Part shown: piece by piece, positions 35,253 through 46,789 of the stretch
How the letters are laid out: every line of letters starts with the position of its first letter
Position numbering within the stretch: position 1 is the stretch's first letter
Source of the DNA: Alloascoidea africana
Lineage: Eukaryota > Ascomycota > Alloascoideomycetes > Alloascoideales > Alloascoideaceae
Direction: 5' to 3'
Length of the DNA stretch: 64,000 nt
NCBI GenBank assembly: GCA_030581615.1
Contig: JAKTTT010000018.1
Location: forward strand, 124,001 to 188,000
The notes under the pieces: model-generated
The model's input: the letters and a program-made list of their open reading frames with translations, nothing else
Database searches by the model: none
Told to the model about the DNA's origin: nothing
Translations under genes and position numbers: made by a program

Positions 35253-37928
35253 ATGGGGCCGTTCAGCATCTTTCGAAGGAAAAGCTCTCTGCCCGATGCC
35301 CTCGCTGCAGCAGCAGAAGCCAAAGTCAAACCCAATCCCGATTCCAAACCCATTGCAGTACATATTGATATTGGCAAAGCCAACTCCCTCGAAGATGGCC
35401 AGACGTTTGCGACCAATATCAAGGCCGGCATCCCGTCGCCTCCGTTGACCATAGACTCGCCCAAGTCCCAATCGTTTGCAAAGCCCGGCGAGATCCTCAA
35501 CCAACGCTCCGTGTCGGACCTGGCTCTCAGTTGTACCAGCAACTCCATCCCGGGAAACTGTGTGTCTGTGCCAACGGCCGCTCTCATGGGCTCTCCCGTG
35601 CTGGAGTACCCGCCGCCCACGAGGCCCAGGGCCTCTCGCCGCGCCCCCGGGCTGTTTCTCGAGCAGTCCCAGTCCCAGTCCCAGTCCGTGCTGCTGGAAG
35701 GTCCTGGTCCCAGTCCTGGTCCCAGTCCTGGTCCCAGTGTCGTCGCCCCCCCGGTGCCCGTGCACCAGACACACCCGTCCACCCCCGCGACCCCCCGGTC
35801 CGCCGCGTCGTCGGCCCCCTCGCTCGCGTCCTCCTCCAGCTGCTCGTCTTCCTCATCCTCTCCAGGTCCCCAGACACAAACAAAAAACACGAAGCCGCAT
35901 ATGTCCACGATACCCTTCGTTTCGGCGACAGCAGCCCCCCATGCCGCCGCGGCCGCCGCCCTGTCCATCGAAACGTCCCAATCGGCCTCCCTGGGCCACC
36001 CCTCGCTGGACGACAACGACGCTGCTCCCAACTCGGCCAGCTCGGCCTCCTCAAGCTCAGACTCTATAATGGAAACACCTGCCGACATGAAACCATCTTC
36101 ACTGCCGATAGACAACCGGGACACGCACAAAGGACTTGGTTTTAGCCAGTCTGCCAATTTGCGTGTTCAATCCTCTAGTGAAAATGACGATGATGATGGC
36201 AGTCGGATCCAAAATCACGCTCACGGATCTGGTCGAAAAGATTTTGACCACAATGAAAACACTCGAGTATTGGGATCAGAGTCACGCACCCCATCTCCCA
36301 TAAGTCCCGTCAGCAACACGGATCCCAACTTTTCGCAAGATCTGGATCAAGGTGTTTTCTCCTATATCACCTCCATCACATCAAATTCATCTGATCGCCA
36401 AAAATATACCCGTTTGGAAACTGGCTCTTCAACAGGCATCCCTATTGACCATACCCAAAAGAATCTTTTCAAATCGCATGGGTATTCTTCCATTAACAGT
36501 TCAAATGAATCCTTTAGCTTTGATGCGTCTATAGACGATGATGATGAGAACGCGAAGCACAACATTAACAACAATACTGATACCTCTCACCGTTTGCCTG
36601 TTCGGACTACCTCCAGTGCTAGAAATGCACTATCAAAGGAAACCACAAACACATCTATCGCCTCATCCACAAACTTCAAAGTCGCTGGAATGTCAAATCC
36701 TTCTGCTTTTCATCAGACACAAAGTTCCACATCATCTCAACATCAAAATCTGCACCAACAACGCTTGCATCAGCATTCCAGGGATGACAGCACAGGAAGT
36801 AGGATCAGAGGAGGTGATGTCTACAGTAATGCAAGCTATATGGCCCTGGATCTGGACGGTAACAACAATAGAGATGGAAAGAAAATAGATGCTGGTAAGG
36901 GTAAAGAGGTGAAGTTCACCCACTTGCCGCCTCCATCATCGCAACAAGAAGATCAAAAAGAAGAACCCACGGTTGTTGGACTGTTACCCTCTGATCTTGT
37001 GGATGTAGCGTTATCCTACGACTCGGAAGATGATGACGATGGCTCACAAAAGTCCGAAGAGCTGGATCCTCTCACTTTGGAAGATTCCGAGGATGAGCAA
37101 ATCTCTTCCAAGGCCAAGCAAGAATCAATCATGTTGAGACGCAAACAACAGGCACATTTGGCGGTCTATCGACAATCCATGATGAAAATCACTGGTGGAT
37201 CCGAGCCAATGACCGCCCCAATAGGAGGATCTTTTTCTTCTCTTGCTAATTCACCTTTGAAAGAAGATTCAGGTAATACCAAAGTTGGCGAGTACGACGA
37301 TATACCACTGGCTATTCTAAAAGCACATGGTTTCCCTGAAAATCATCCTTCTGCTAATAATGGAACAATTAATTCACCACCCAGTTCCCAGAATCAAAAT
37401 CAAAACCAAAACCAAAACCAAAATCAAAGCCGTTCTCCCGGTTCGCCACAAGAGGTTCTTGATCCTGTTCGACCCATTCCCGATGTGCTAAGGAATTCAC
37501 AGAGTCCAATGCCCTTGCCTGAAGCAGCTAGGACTAAGGGGGCATGGTCACCAGTTCAAAAACCTCCTCTGCAGCCACCACATTCTATATACGGGAACCA
37601 AGCTCGACCCGTTTCACCATCTCGCTTCCCTGCTCCAAAGTTTGATAACAGCCCACCTCCAGTGGGTCGCGGGCTGCTTGGTCTTGCTGCACGCCAGAGA
37701 GAAGAAGCACAGTTGAGAACGAGAGCCTCGAATGGCTACCTAGCTGAAGCCTCTCCTGGTTCTAGTGGTTCTGATTCTGTTACTTCCAACCAAATGCAGG
37801 CACTGATACAGATGCAAATGCAACTGCAAATGCTTCAAATCCAACAGCTGACGAATGCTCAGAATCCAATGATGATGATGAATGGGATGGTTCCTTCGTT
37901 ACCACCACCTCCACAACAGCAGCCGCCA

Positions 37929-37968
<40 letters not shown>

Positions 37969-38492
37969 CGGTGGATCCACAGGCCCAAATGGGATTGAAT
38001 ACTCCTTGCAGTGCCAGTCCAGGAAGATTGAATACACGATCTTACTCTCCTTCAGTGGCGCCCAGTGAGCGATCGACCAGTTCGCGTAGATCGAAAAGGT
38101 ACAATCGCACAGGTGTTCCACTGAACCAAATGAATAACGTTAATAGTTCCGTGTATCAGCAACAACAACAGCAGCAGATTCCAAGACCCTTCCCATCGCC
38201 TTCGCCTGTTCCAATGGGAGCGCCTATAGGAGCGCCTATGGGAGCACCGATGGGTATGCCTATGAACATGAACATGCCTCCTATGAACATGGGAATGAAT
38301 ATGGGCATGATGATGCCTGGCTCTCAAATGCAAATGGCTTCACCTTCTCCATCGCTTCCTCAAACGATGTCCCCTAATCAGAGACTAACTTCTGATCTAT
38401 CTCGTTTCTCTCCAAATACCTCTTTTGATAAGAGGTCAAGTGTTTATTCGGGAATGAGAATGACACGAAGAGATCCTCAAAAAGAGATGTAG
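35253..38492 (+). CDS. Large low-complexity protein of unknown function
   Basis: Single frame of 1079 residues from MGPFSIFRRKSSLPD. I recognise no domain with confidence. Regions: a Ser/Pro/Ala-rich first 280 residues with Pro-Gly-Pro-Ser repeats; a Ser/Asn-rich middle; and a more conserved-looking core around residues 615-700. The core has acidic LDPLTLEDSEDEQ followed by basic MLRRKQQAHLAVYRQSMM, then DDIPLAILKAHGFPENHP. Next come an Asn-Gln repeat, a stretch with GRGLLGLAARQREEAQLR, and a Met/Gln/Gly tail with (Met-Gly)n coded by ATGGGC repeats and a poly-Gln. The phrase DDIPLAILKAHGFP reminds me of a segment seen in large fungal signalling proteins, but I cannot name the family. The N-terminal 400 codons are GC-rich, like the WOPR gene, and the rest is not. 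No membrane segment seen. Probably a cytoplasmic, heavily phosphorylated scaffold; this is a guess. Confidence 0.75.
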
Positions 38493-39158
38493 CATTGAAT
38501 CTTTCCCTTTCCTGTTCTTTTATTCATTCATTCATTCATTCCTTCCTTCATCTGTCTGTCTGTCTACTTACCTATATTTACATAAATGGGTTATAAATTC
38601 TTTTCACAAAAGAGAAAAAAACAAATATAAAAATTACCGGTTTTCAAAAAAATGAAAAAAATGTGAATGCGAGTAAAGATGTTGTTTATATAAATCATTG
38701 CTAGATACAGTTAATGCGATGAGTTTCTAGATGCTACAAATAGGGTAGTTCTTTGATATTCTTGATTTCTATTGTTTTTTCCAATAAAACTGGTCCCACA
38801 AAAAAAGAAAACAGCGAAATAAGAAAAAAGAAACGAGTTTTTAAACTTGTAAACATGAGGAATTGTAGGAGAAAACTCGATTTCAATTTCTGTTCGTGCT
38901 CGTGATGACCCACTCATTATAATCTGAAGTTTCCAAAACACACAATTTAGCGACAAGAAAAAAAAAGAAAGAGTGTTAATTTTCCACTTTTCAAACTTGA
39001 CTTTAAACTTTCAAACCAAACCCAGTATCGTGTTCTTCTCTTCTCTTAAGGGGTCGTGCATCGGCAAACGATAATTTGTGTTCGGTGCTCCCAAACCACC
39101 TCCAACTGCCCACACAATCCCACCCACTCCTCTCCCCACAATCAATCACACTCACACA
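38493..39158. other. Intergenic region upstream of AIM39
   Basis: About 670 bp. TTCA and CTGT microsatellites lie just after the preceding stop (about 38521-38566), then AT-rich sequence with A runs. No gene seen; minus-strand open frames of up to about 80 codons have no family resemblance. Confidence 0.5.
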
Positions 39159-40428
39159 ATGAGGCCGGTGGTGCTGTTCGGTGCGAATCCCTTGCGGCAA
39201 CACTTATCCGGGCACACTTTCCACATGCACTTGGTTCAGCGGGCCTGTTTGTCTTCCCAACTACCGCTGTCTTCATCAAAAGCGCACAGTTTAAAAAGCC
39301 CGGCTGCAGATTGTTTCTCTAGGCATCTATCGCAAACCACCGCTGCAGTTAGACCGACAACGGCCAGGATTTCGACACAGGGTAGACACACAAGGTTTGA
39401 ATATACGTGGATTCGGAATTGGAGTAGTGATTACAGGCTGGGCAAAGATGCAAAAAGACGGACGAAGGATCAAGTCGCAGGTCAAGAAATCAGAGAGCAA
39501 CAGCTGCGGCATCATCAACAGCACCAACAGCCCCAACGCCAAAACCGACAAGAACAAGAAATAACGTTATTGAGAGAGCAAGAACGTATCATGAATGGCA
39601 TCAAACAGGCCGTTTTGCAAGAACAAGAGACAAGGTCAAAGAAAATAGCAATCACTATATTGGCAATTTTGAGCGCATCTGTGCTCGTTTTTGGTACTCA
39701 TGTTATGTATCAGGTTTTGGGAAATTCAAATGATGTGTTTATTCCTTTATGGTTTAAAGGAAGGACCAGACCTCCTTACAAAAACGAGGTTGATGAGGAG
39801 GGAATCAAGGGTATGAATAAACCTAGCTTCTGGGAGGGAGGGTCAATTGCATCCCGTATTAACCAACAATTTCTATAGAATTGACAAAATTGAGAGTTTT
39901 GGAAAAGCTCTCCATGAATGGAATTTCAAGGGAGATTTTTGGACTACCCTTAAAAATGAAAGAATGCCTGGAGTTTGAAATTCAAATGTACGTTTTTTTG
40001 AACCATCCAATATTTCAAAACGAAAATATTTTTTTCTTGACTAACATTGGAGCAGAGAGGAAACACCCTGTGTTTGGGGTCTTCAAATTTCTCCAAACTC
40101 CCCCCATTTCCGGTTTTACCCCAAATCGATAATCGTTGGGGAAGCCTTTAGCAAACTGCTTGCACCAATCGGAGCCGCTGCTGGAGTCGACAGCAAATCA
40201 TATCATGAGCTTAGGCCCAAGCCGGAGTCTGAACTCGAATTTACAGTTCTCATATCGGGAACTTTGGAAATACAAGGAGGATTTAACAGAAACAATGGGA
40301 ATGAAAACACCGCAAATATCAGTTTTAAAGGGAAAATAGAGCCTGAACATCCGAAAACTGTTCAAATTTATCACGCAGAGGCTGTATACTTTGAGAACGG
40401 TCTTCCATGCTCCAAGAAATTGTGGTAA
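39159..40428 (+). CDS. AIM39: Mitochondrial membrane protein Aim39
   Basis: Three exons: 39159-39810, 39879-39987 and 40056-40428, total 377 residues (yeast Aim39 is 395). A mitochondrial protein of the Aim39 family; loss in yeast affects mitochondrial inheritance, and its molecular function is unknown. Seen: a basic N-terminal presequence (MRPVVLFGANPLRQHL), a charged Gln/Arg-rich coiled stretch around 110-160, one membrane segment at about 162-182, then VFIPLWFKGR. The family block ELTKLRVLEKLSMNG arises only after splicing out intron 1, whose unspliced read-through ends at a stop. The stretch TPCVWGLQIS arises after intron 2. Introns have GTATGA and GTACGT donors; ATTAAC and ACTAAC branches. 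The match of KLRVLE and PCVxG to yeast Aim39 is clear, the rest is loose, as usual for this family. Confidence 0.85.
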
Positions 40429-40594
40429 ATTGCACCTCAATGGCAATAGTTAGCTTGCATATAGTATTTAATCTTTTTTGCCCACAAAAGTGCACAAAAG
40501 CTGGAAAGTGCAATGGCCGGGTAAACCCGTTGTTGCTGGAGGATGGTTTTGTGTTGTTGTCTCGTACACTGTCTTGAACACCAGATCATCCAAG

Positions 40595-42183
40595 ATGGAC
40601 ACAAAACTACTCAACGTGGGCTATCCGCTCTATGGAGCCAAGTTCTTGACAGATGACAAGTTGGTTGTTGCTGGAGGTGGTGGATATGGAAATCATGGAA
40701 TTCCGAGTCGATTGGTTCGTATAATCGTCTATTTGGTACTTTTAGGTTGATGAACTGACCATTTTATTTGAACCTAGAGTATCTTGGACCTGTACGGTCC
40801 AGACAAGACAATTGAATTTGATTTTTCTACTGGGAAAGAAGATTCTCCAATGAGTTTTGACGTTTCTGAAAAGGTTGGTATAGTAATGTGATCAAGTGTT
40901 CTATCCATTCGTGAAGTACAATTACTAAACCCCTACGCATTTTTTCTGAAACAGGGAGACATCTATACTGGTGTGAATAGATCCGAGGATGCGATTAAAG
41001 CCGGAAAGAACGATCACTTTCGGTATCTCTCAGTAAAGAACGAAAAGTGAGATTTTAGTACAACATTAATGTGTGATAGTGAATGTGTGTGTGACTCTAA
41101 CCAAAACGATCAAGAGTTAAAGCTGTTTCCACTGTTGATTTGTTCCATACAACGGATTCTCGAGTATATCAGGTACGTGTGCATTGGATGATAAATTTGG
41201 TTTCATCTTTTAACTAACCGGTGACCTAGAAATTCACGCTTCTTTCCAAAGATGGATCCAAACTTGTCGTTGTTCCTAGCGAAACACCGAATATTTATGT
41301 TCTGGATCCAGATACCTTAAAATGTAAACAGAAACTAGATACCAAAGGTGAAGTAAGAGATGTGGCAATTTCTCCTGATGGTAAAACGCTGACAGCTGTT
41401 ATATCTGGAAGCATTGTCTCATTTTGGCCATTGGAAGACGAAGATAGTAAAGAGGTTGACCAAAAGAGCTTAAGTGGACTGTTTTCTTCGAAAGAAAAGC
41501 ATATATTTAAAAAAGTGGAGTTTTTGGATGATGATACGATCCTTATAGGAGCAGATATCAAGGGCTTTAAAGGGATAGCGCTACTCAAGTATTCAATTGC
41601 TTCAAACAAAGTGTTGGCGACTAAAGTAGTGTCAAAGACTATAAAATCTATTACATCAATGGACGTTTCTGCCAGTGTTGGATTGGTAGCAATTGCAGGA
41701 TCGGATTTGTCTGTCATGATACTTTCACAACGCAGTCTTCAAACAATAAAAACGTTTAAACAGGTACATGGCTTTACAGTTACAAAAGTATGTTTTAACC
41801 CTTCAGGAACAGCTCTTGCCAGTTGTTCTGTCTCCGAGACTGTCCATATTGTCAAAATACCAAGTGCGAACTACAACGGAGATGGTAACATAGCAACTAT
41901 ACTTTTGGTTCTGTTCCTTTTGCTTACTATAGGCGTTGGCATCCTTCTTGAACTATTCATTCACAACCAAGAGGCAGCAGAGCGACTAGTTCAAAACATT
42001 AACTCACAATATGGCTTGAACTTGGAGAGTTTTGTTGCTAAATTATCCCAACTTTCAGGAAATGAACCGAAGAAAATTGAAAATGTAGCAGAGAGTTTGC
42101 TAGAAAAGGAAGAACAAAGTAACGACAATGGTGATGATGAGGTCTCGGAAGTGATAGAACAAGCCGCGTCTTCGCTGTTGTGA
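40595..42183 (+). CDS. SEC12: Sec12-type guanine-nucleotide exchange factor for Sar1
   Basis: Five exons: 40595-40714, 40778-40873, 40955-41046, 41115-41172 and 41230-42183, total 439 residues (yeast Sec12 is 471). Sec12 is an ER membrane WD40 protein that loads Sar1 with GTP to start COPII coats. Seen: [32 protein letters not shown], the K-loop that binds potassium and is diagnostic of Sec12. Seven-blade propeller sequence follows, ending with [14 protein letters not shown]. One transmembrane segment lies at about 343-365, then a short acidic lumenal tail of about 75 residues. Two donors are non-standard (GTTCGT and GTTGGT), with CTGAC and CTAAC branches; frame and family continuity support them. 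Only 166 bp separate the ATG from the AIM39 stop in tandem. Confidence 0.92.
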
Positions 42184-42226
42184 AAAAAAATAAAAAAATA
42201 AATAGAACATGTAAGGATCGATTTTA

Positions 42227-43055
42227 CTACTGGGTATATTTATTGTTTGGCCTTATGTTTTTGTAATATAAATGTGCCGCGGTTTCACTACGAACAACAG
42301 ATGGAAACCATAAGTGTTCATCAGGATTCATAAAAAGAATCTGGTTAGAATATTTGGGGAAGATCTTGAATCCAAAGTAACAAGCAACATGCTTCTTGAT
42401 ATCAATATCTTCAAATGAAACATTACTGTTTTGTACCTGGTTATCTGACGTGGTAGAGTTGGGTTGAGCCTGTATCTCCTATTTTCCAGGTTTACAATAG
42501 CACTCATAGTCGCAACAAAGGCTGGTAGAACTACTCTAGTTAGTTTTCAATTATTAAAGTTTTTATCATACTGCTTGCAGAGACCAGTAGAGCCTTTACG
42601 AACCGATAAGGGAACGGGGATTTCCACGCTCAAAGCGTTTTACGTTTTTTAAGCCTAATATCTTCTGCTTTTGAAACTGCCCAGGCATGTCTCGACTGGC
42701 ATAAAGTTCAGGCTTGCTACACTGACAACGAAGTTTGCAACCTTCTCACTAATCCTTTTGTAGTAGAAAATCAAATCTAGTAACAAATGTGGTGTACTAC
42801 CTGGTGAAATAAACTTGGTCTTTCAAAAGTCGAAAGCAGTGAGGATCTTACGGCTTGTTCACCAGATGTGTTACGTTCCACCCAATATAATTGGCAAGCT
42901 TCTCGAAAAACAACTTTGGTTTCCTGTTCAGTTAGCTAACTGTAGTGAAGAGAGCCTTGAAACAAACGAAGCAATCATCATGTTACACAGATAGCAGGTG
43001 TAAGTAGTTCACACCCCACTTACAACTCGATCCTCTCCCATTCGAACATTCGCAT
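42227..43055 (-). CDS. Probable unannotated multi-exon gene, unknown product
   Basis: The minus strand here holds several protein-like open pieces separated by good splice signals. Piece 1 (43055-43024) reads MRMFEWERIEL and joins through GTAAGT..CTAACTGAACAG to piece 2 (42923-42852), KLFFEKLANYIGWNVTHLVNKP, with a GTAAGA donor after it. Further down are open pieces reading SKPELYASRDMPGQFQKQK with ILGLKNVKRFERGNPRS (about 42730-42612), VLPAFVATMSAIVNLENRRY (about 42535-42470), and a last piece to TAG at 42227 with CYFGFKIFPKYSNQILFM and LWFPSVVRSETAAHLYY. I could not fix every junction, and frames differ between pieces, so it may be an intact gene with introns I placed wrongly or a decayed one. 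No family recognised. Confidence 0.35.
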
Positions 43056-43388
43056 CGACTCAAATGGAGTCCTAAAGTGAAGAAGTTCTAGACCAAGAAG
43101 AAACAAGTCATTTTACATCTCCTCTTGTCTAGTAAAGTTGAGCCTCCTTGTTAGCCATAGATAAATAACTCATATTCCTGACAGATTTTCTTTCCTCCAC
43201 GAATAAATCCGTTGAGCCAGGAACAGAATCGAGAAGGTCTAACTGCTCATTCTCTAATCGTCTTTCCGTGAGTGTGAATGGTCCCACTGCACTAGACTTC
43301 CAGACTGCTTTTGACTTCCTATTCTTTCTGGTCCTTTGTCCATCACATTCGGAATAGTTTTTCCTAATCTGTTTAACCTTTACGAAAA

Positions 43389-44732
43389 ATGGAGCAAGAA
43401 GTGTGGACTCCAAAATACGACTTTCCTTATACCAAAGGCTTCGAGATCGAAATCAGAGAGCATGTTCCGCCACCTCCAAACGGCGATGTATTCTCCAAAT
43501 TCTACCGAAAAAGGCCCAAGCCAAAATATAAACCGAAAAAGCTTATATCTTCTGAAGGAACAACATACCTCCAGTTTGCTCCCCTCGAGGGGTCTACTCT
43601 AAAGTTAGAAGAACCCATAAAAACCGCAAAACTCAAGATCCTGGGGTGGAACCTTTCTCAACACCATGAGCGAGATCAAGATGGTGGTGGCCTAGTCTTT
43701 GTCTGCGAGTATACTTCGGAGAATCCCAATGATGATACGCCTCGGGAGGTTATCGCCAAGATTTACGACCCCCTATATTATCCCTTCTCTAGCAGTTCTG
43801 AAGAGTTTAGGGGCACTATCGTTAGATATTGGGTAGAGCAGGCAGATATAGATTATGGTCGTGAGGCTGGGGCTTACGAGCGTCTTAATATGTTCGATCA
43901 AACCGGAAATTTTACGCCAAAATACTATGGATCATGGACCTTTAACATCCCATTCGACCTCCCTTTTGATTTCAAGGTCGATTCTAGGCCCGTGCGCATG
44001 ATCTTGATCGAGTATATTGAACATGGTATGAGCATGCGCGATATGTACTTCGAATGGTTTACAGAGGAACAGCTCTTGGAAATCCTGAGAATGTTAATAC
44101 GGAATGTCCAGTTGCAAAAGCATTACGGTGTAACGCAAAATGATGTTGCCCTTCGTAATATCTTCATTTGCCTAAAAGAAAATCCAGATTACAGTTTAGG
44201 TGTCGAAGAAAAGGTAAACAAAAAGCTAGCAAAAGGTTCTAGAAGGAGTCGACAAGAACTTATAAAAGAAATTACAAAACAAAATGTGGAGAAAAGAATA
44301 AAATCAAGTTTAAGACAACCAATTTCTGAGAAGACTCATCGCATTGTTCTTATTGATTATAATCTCGCCAATGTGGGATTATTAGAGGAGATTAGTGGGA
44401 ATGGATTATTAGCCAAACATCCATTAACTGAGCGAGATTGGCGAGGCAATTTTATTGATTGGTGGTTCCCCGAGTGGTGGGATGAAGAGAGTCTGCGTCA
44501 GGTAAATTGGATGATAGAAGCGTTTAAAGATGATAAGAAATTCAAGCCTATAGATGAAGCTGAATTGAAAAGGATAAAGGAAGAGGCATTTGAAGTCGAT
44601 AAGGAATTTGGTCCTATGTTTGAGGCTGAGAAAAAGGCAAATGAAAGAGAAGAAATAGAAGAAACGGAAGAAACGGAAGAAACGGAAGAAACGGAAGAAA
44701 TGTTAAAGAGGAAAAGAGATTGTGATAGTTAG
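43389..44732 (+). CDS. Atypical protein-kinase-fold protein, fungal type
   Basis: Single frame of 447 residues. It looks like a member of the loosely defined fungal kinase-like proteins rather than a standard Ser/Thr kinase. Seen: a candidate ATP-binding lysine in VIAKIYDP (Lys124), YGREAGAYERL with a possible helix-C Glu, and ILIEYIEHG at the hinge. The catalytic-loop equivalent is VTQNDVALRNIF, where Asp252 and Asn257 are kept but the usual His of HxD is replaced. LIDYNLANV has Asp323 in place of DFG. The C-terminus has an (Glu-Glu-Thr) repeat coded by GAAACGGAA units, then a basic end. Between the loop and the metal Asp is a charged insert of about 55 residues. Substrate unknown; phosphotransfer is plausible but not shown. 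It borders the transposon-rich stretch downstream. Confidence 0.75.
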   Translation: MEQEVWTPKYDFPYTKGFEIEIREHVPPPPNGDVFSKFYRKRPKPKYKPKKLISSEGTTYLQFAPLEGSTLKLEEPIKTAKLKILGWNLSQHHERDQDGGGLVFVCEYTSENPNDDTPREVIAKIYDPLYYPFSSSSEEFRGTIVRYWVEQADIDYGREAGAYERLNMFDQTGNFTPKYYGSWTFNIPFDLPFDFKVDSRPVRMILIEYIEHGMSMRDMYFEWFTEEQLLEILRMLIRNVQLQKHYGVTQNDVALRNIFICLKENPDYSLGVEEKVNKKLAKGSRRSRQELIKEITKQNVEKRIKSSLRQPISEKTHRIVLIDYNLANVGLLEEISGNGLLAKHPLTERDWRGNFIDWWFPEWWDEESLRQVNWMIEAFKDDKKFKPIDEAELKRIKEEAFEVDKEFGPMFEAEKKANEREEIEETEETEETEETEEMLKRKRDCDS

Positions 44733-45545
44733 TGAGAAGGATTGGCAGTAAACCGTAATTGCTAAGCTTCATTTTATTCTATCGCTAATATATCATTGGA
44801 TTGTTTTGCCTGACAATTATTTCGTATCTCAAGAAGCCAATGAAGAAAGAAAGAACTATAGTAAACTCACCAATATTGCAATCTCCACGTTTGACATTCC
44901 TTAACTTCTCTGAAACTGTAAAGCAGATTGGAACAGATTGAGTATATCATAAATACTAAAGTACATTTGAAAACGATAGAGTGGTTGTGGGGTTGTGTGG
45001 ACAGAGAAGATAGTTTACTATTTTCAGCCTGGACTCAATTTTGGTTCTAATTAAAATACGTAATATATGAAATCTACCCTTTCATTTACTACTTTCTTTC
45101 CAGCGAATGATATTATCTAGTATTTTATGAATCGCTTGGTTTAGATAATCATATTTTAGTAGCGAAAAGAGTTTCTTTTCACATGAAACAGTTGTCAATA
45201 GATCAATTCCTGCCTTGTTGAGGAATGAAGCCATATTTGGCTTTTGAAAATGACAGGTTACAAAGGAAGTGGCCTCTAAAACAGATGTAGCGCAATATAC
45301 TTTGTCTGAAACTAGGTAGGGATCAGTTTCGGGGATTCAAAAACCGAAAAAGGGAAGTCATTAAGGTTTTCCTCAAGGGAACTGCATACTCACCTCGAGA
45401 CTTTTTACATCTCTGAAGGGAGACATCGCTGAACAAATCAAATGCTTTGGCAAATATGCTGAATGAACATGTCTCTATCGAACCAGGTACAAGCATGTTT
45501 AAGCGCCACGGCCATAAGGTTGTTGGAAGGTTCTGAGCTGTGTAC
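44733..45545. other. Gene-free stretch downstream of the kinase-like gene
   Basis: About 800 bp of AT-rich sequence with no recognisable gene or repeat. It leads into the mobile-element remnants that follow. Confidence 0.5.
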
Positions 45546-45549
45546 AGAT

Positions 45550-45957
45550 CTACGTGCTATTTCAAATCAATACCACCAAAAACAAACTAATAACAAATAA
45601 TACAATTTCAGATGACCACCAGTCTCATTAAACGACCACACCAAAAAGTTGCCAAAGAAAAAAAAGCACTCGTAGGGCACCCCAAGCTCTTCCAAAAGCT
45701 CACACAAGTACGACCTGCGGCAGAAGAGCACATTTAGGATAAATATTGTCCAAGTTTGGTATGCAGATGCCTCCCAAACAATTGTGCTCTCGACCAGGAA
45801 AAAATCATTTTTGGCACCTCTTGTAACCAAACTTGGACAATATTTGTCCTAAATGTACTCTTCTACAACAAGCCATACTTGTGTGAGCTTTTGGAAAAGC
45901 TTGGGATGCCCTACGAGTGTTTTTTCTTTGGAAACTTGATTTGAAATAGCACGTAGG
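45550..45957. repeat. Imperfect inverted repeat (fold-back element candidate)
   Basis: Two arms in opposite orientation. The right arm (about 45829-45957) pairs with the left arm (about 45550-45760), which also carries an insertion of about 65 bp near 45575-45645. The outer ends pair as CGTGCTATTTCAAATCA and its complement. The inner parts pair over roughly 110 bp with visible mismatches. Read outward, both arms can encode the same peptide (TWTIFVLNVLF.., YLCELLEKLG, PYECFFF), so the arms may derive from a once-coding sequence. The loop is about 65-70 bp. I found no target-site duplication. A fold-back DNA transposon or an inverted duplication are both possible. Confidence 0.75.
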
Positions 45958-46231
45958 TGTCGACCAGAGCATCTTTATTAGAAAAGCCCTTTACTCGGTG
46001 GCCTGAGTCGAAACAGGTCTATTCTGTCAGGTCCGGAAGGAAGCTAGGGGTCAGTGATTCACACGCATAGCTGCTGAATTGCTATAGAATAGGGATATAA
46101 CTACTTATATAGCTATATACCGAGCCTTCCGGGAATGGATATAACCCGAGTCCTAACAGATTCCGCCGAGATTGGTTTTTTTCAAAATCTTACAAAACCC
46201 CGACTTCCGACGACTGAAAGCATATAATTGG

Positions 46232-46730
46232 TCAGAAAACATTGGCATTAATAGAACTAGAAATCGACCCTTTTGTTGCGCGCCCAGGGGCGCGAACTCT
46301 TGATCCGTGAATTTGGAGAGTTGTGGTGGTTGTGGAGCTTATTTTCTGTTTCTTTTGCTCAATTTTTGGTGGAGTTTGGAGTGGTGGTGATTGTGCGTGA
46401 AGGTGCGTTAGGAAAAACAAAACTTGATTATATAGGATTAGGACACACTTGTCAAAACCTCTGGGTACCACTACATTTTCTGTCTTATCTTGTTCATACC
46501 CCAGGAATACGGAGATATTTTGCACTTTTGTCACTCTGGAAAGAGCGACGTATAACTGCCCGAGCGAAAAGGCCAGGGTTTCCAAATCCACACCAACGTG
46601 TTCTAGGGAGTGGCCCTGTGACTTGTTGATAGTATTTGCAAAGGCGAGCCTTAGCGGAAACTGCCTTCTGGCTGTTTATATTATACAAATTACATTATTA
46701 TCAATCACGATGTCGTGACTTTTATCCAGG
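46232..46730 (-). pseudogene. C-terminal fragment of a Helitron-type PIF1-like helicase
   Basis: On the minus strand the frame reads [21 protein letters not shown] followed by [33 protein letters not shown]. These are helicase motifs V and VI as found in the PIF1-like domain of Helitron Rep/helicase proteins and their fungal relatives. Only the last two motifs are present. The frame is interrupted upstream (TAA a few codons before RRQFP), and no Rep/HUH domain is seen, so the fragment is not functional. Downstream of motif VI the frame runs on without family resemblance. The host Pif1 has a different sequence here (VALSRA-type), which is why I favour a transposon source. Confidence 0.8.
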
Positions 46731-46789
46731 GCTTTACCCTTAAACTGGCCCAAATAGCTTTTGCCAGTCTTATATAGTTCTTTCTTAGA

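Noticed and set aside
35476-36145. 200-codon alternate frames inside the 1079-residue gene
   Set aside because: Same GC-rich composition effect; Pro/Arg-rich and featureless.
43129-43413. 95-codon minus-strand frame overlapping the kinase-like gene start
   Set aside because: Begins at a non-ATG codon and overlaps the kinase gene's start antisense; could not be joined by splicing to the candidate minus-strand gene, so left out.
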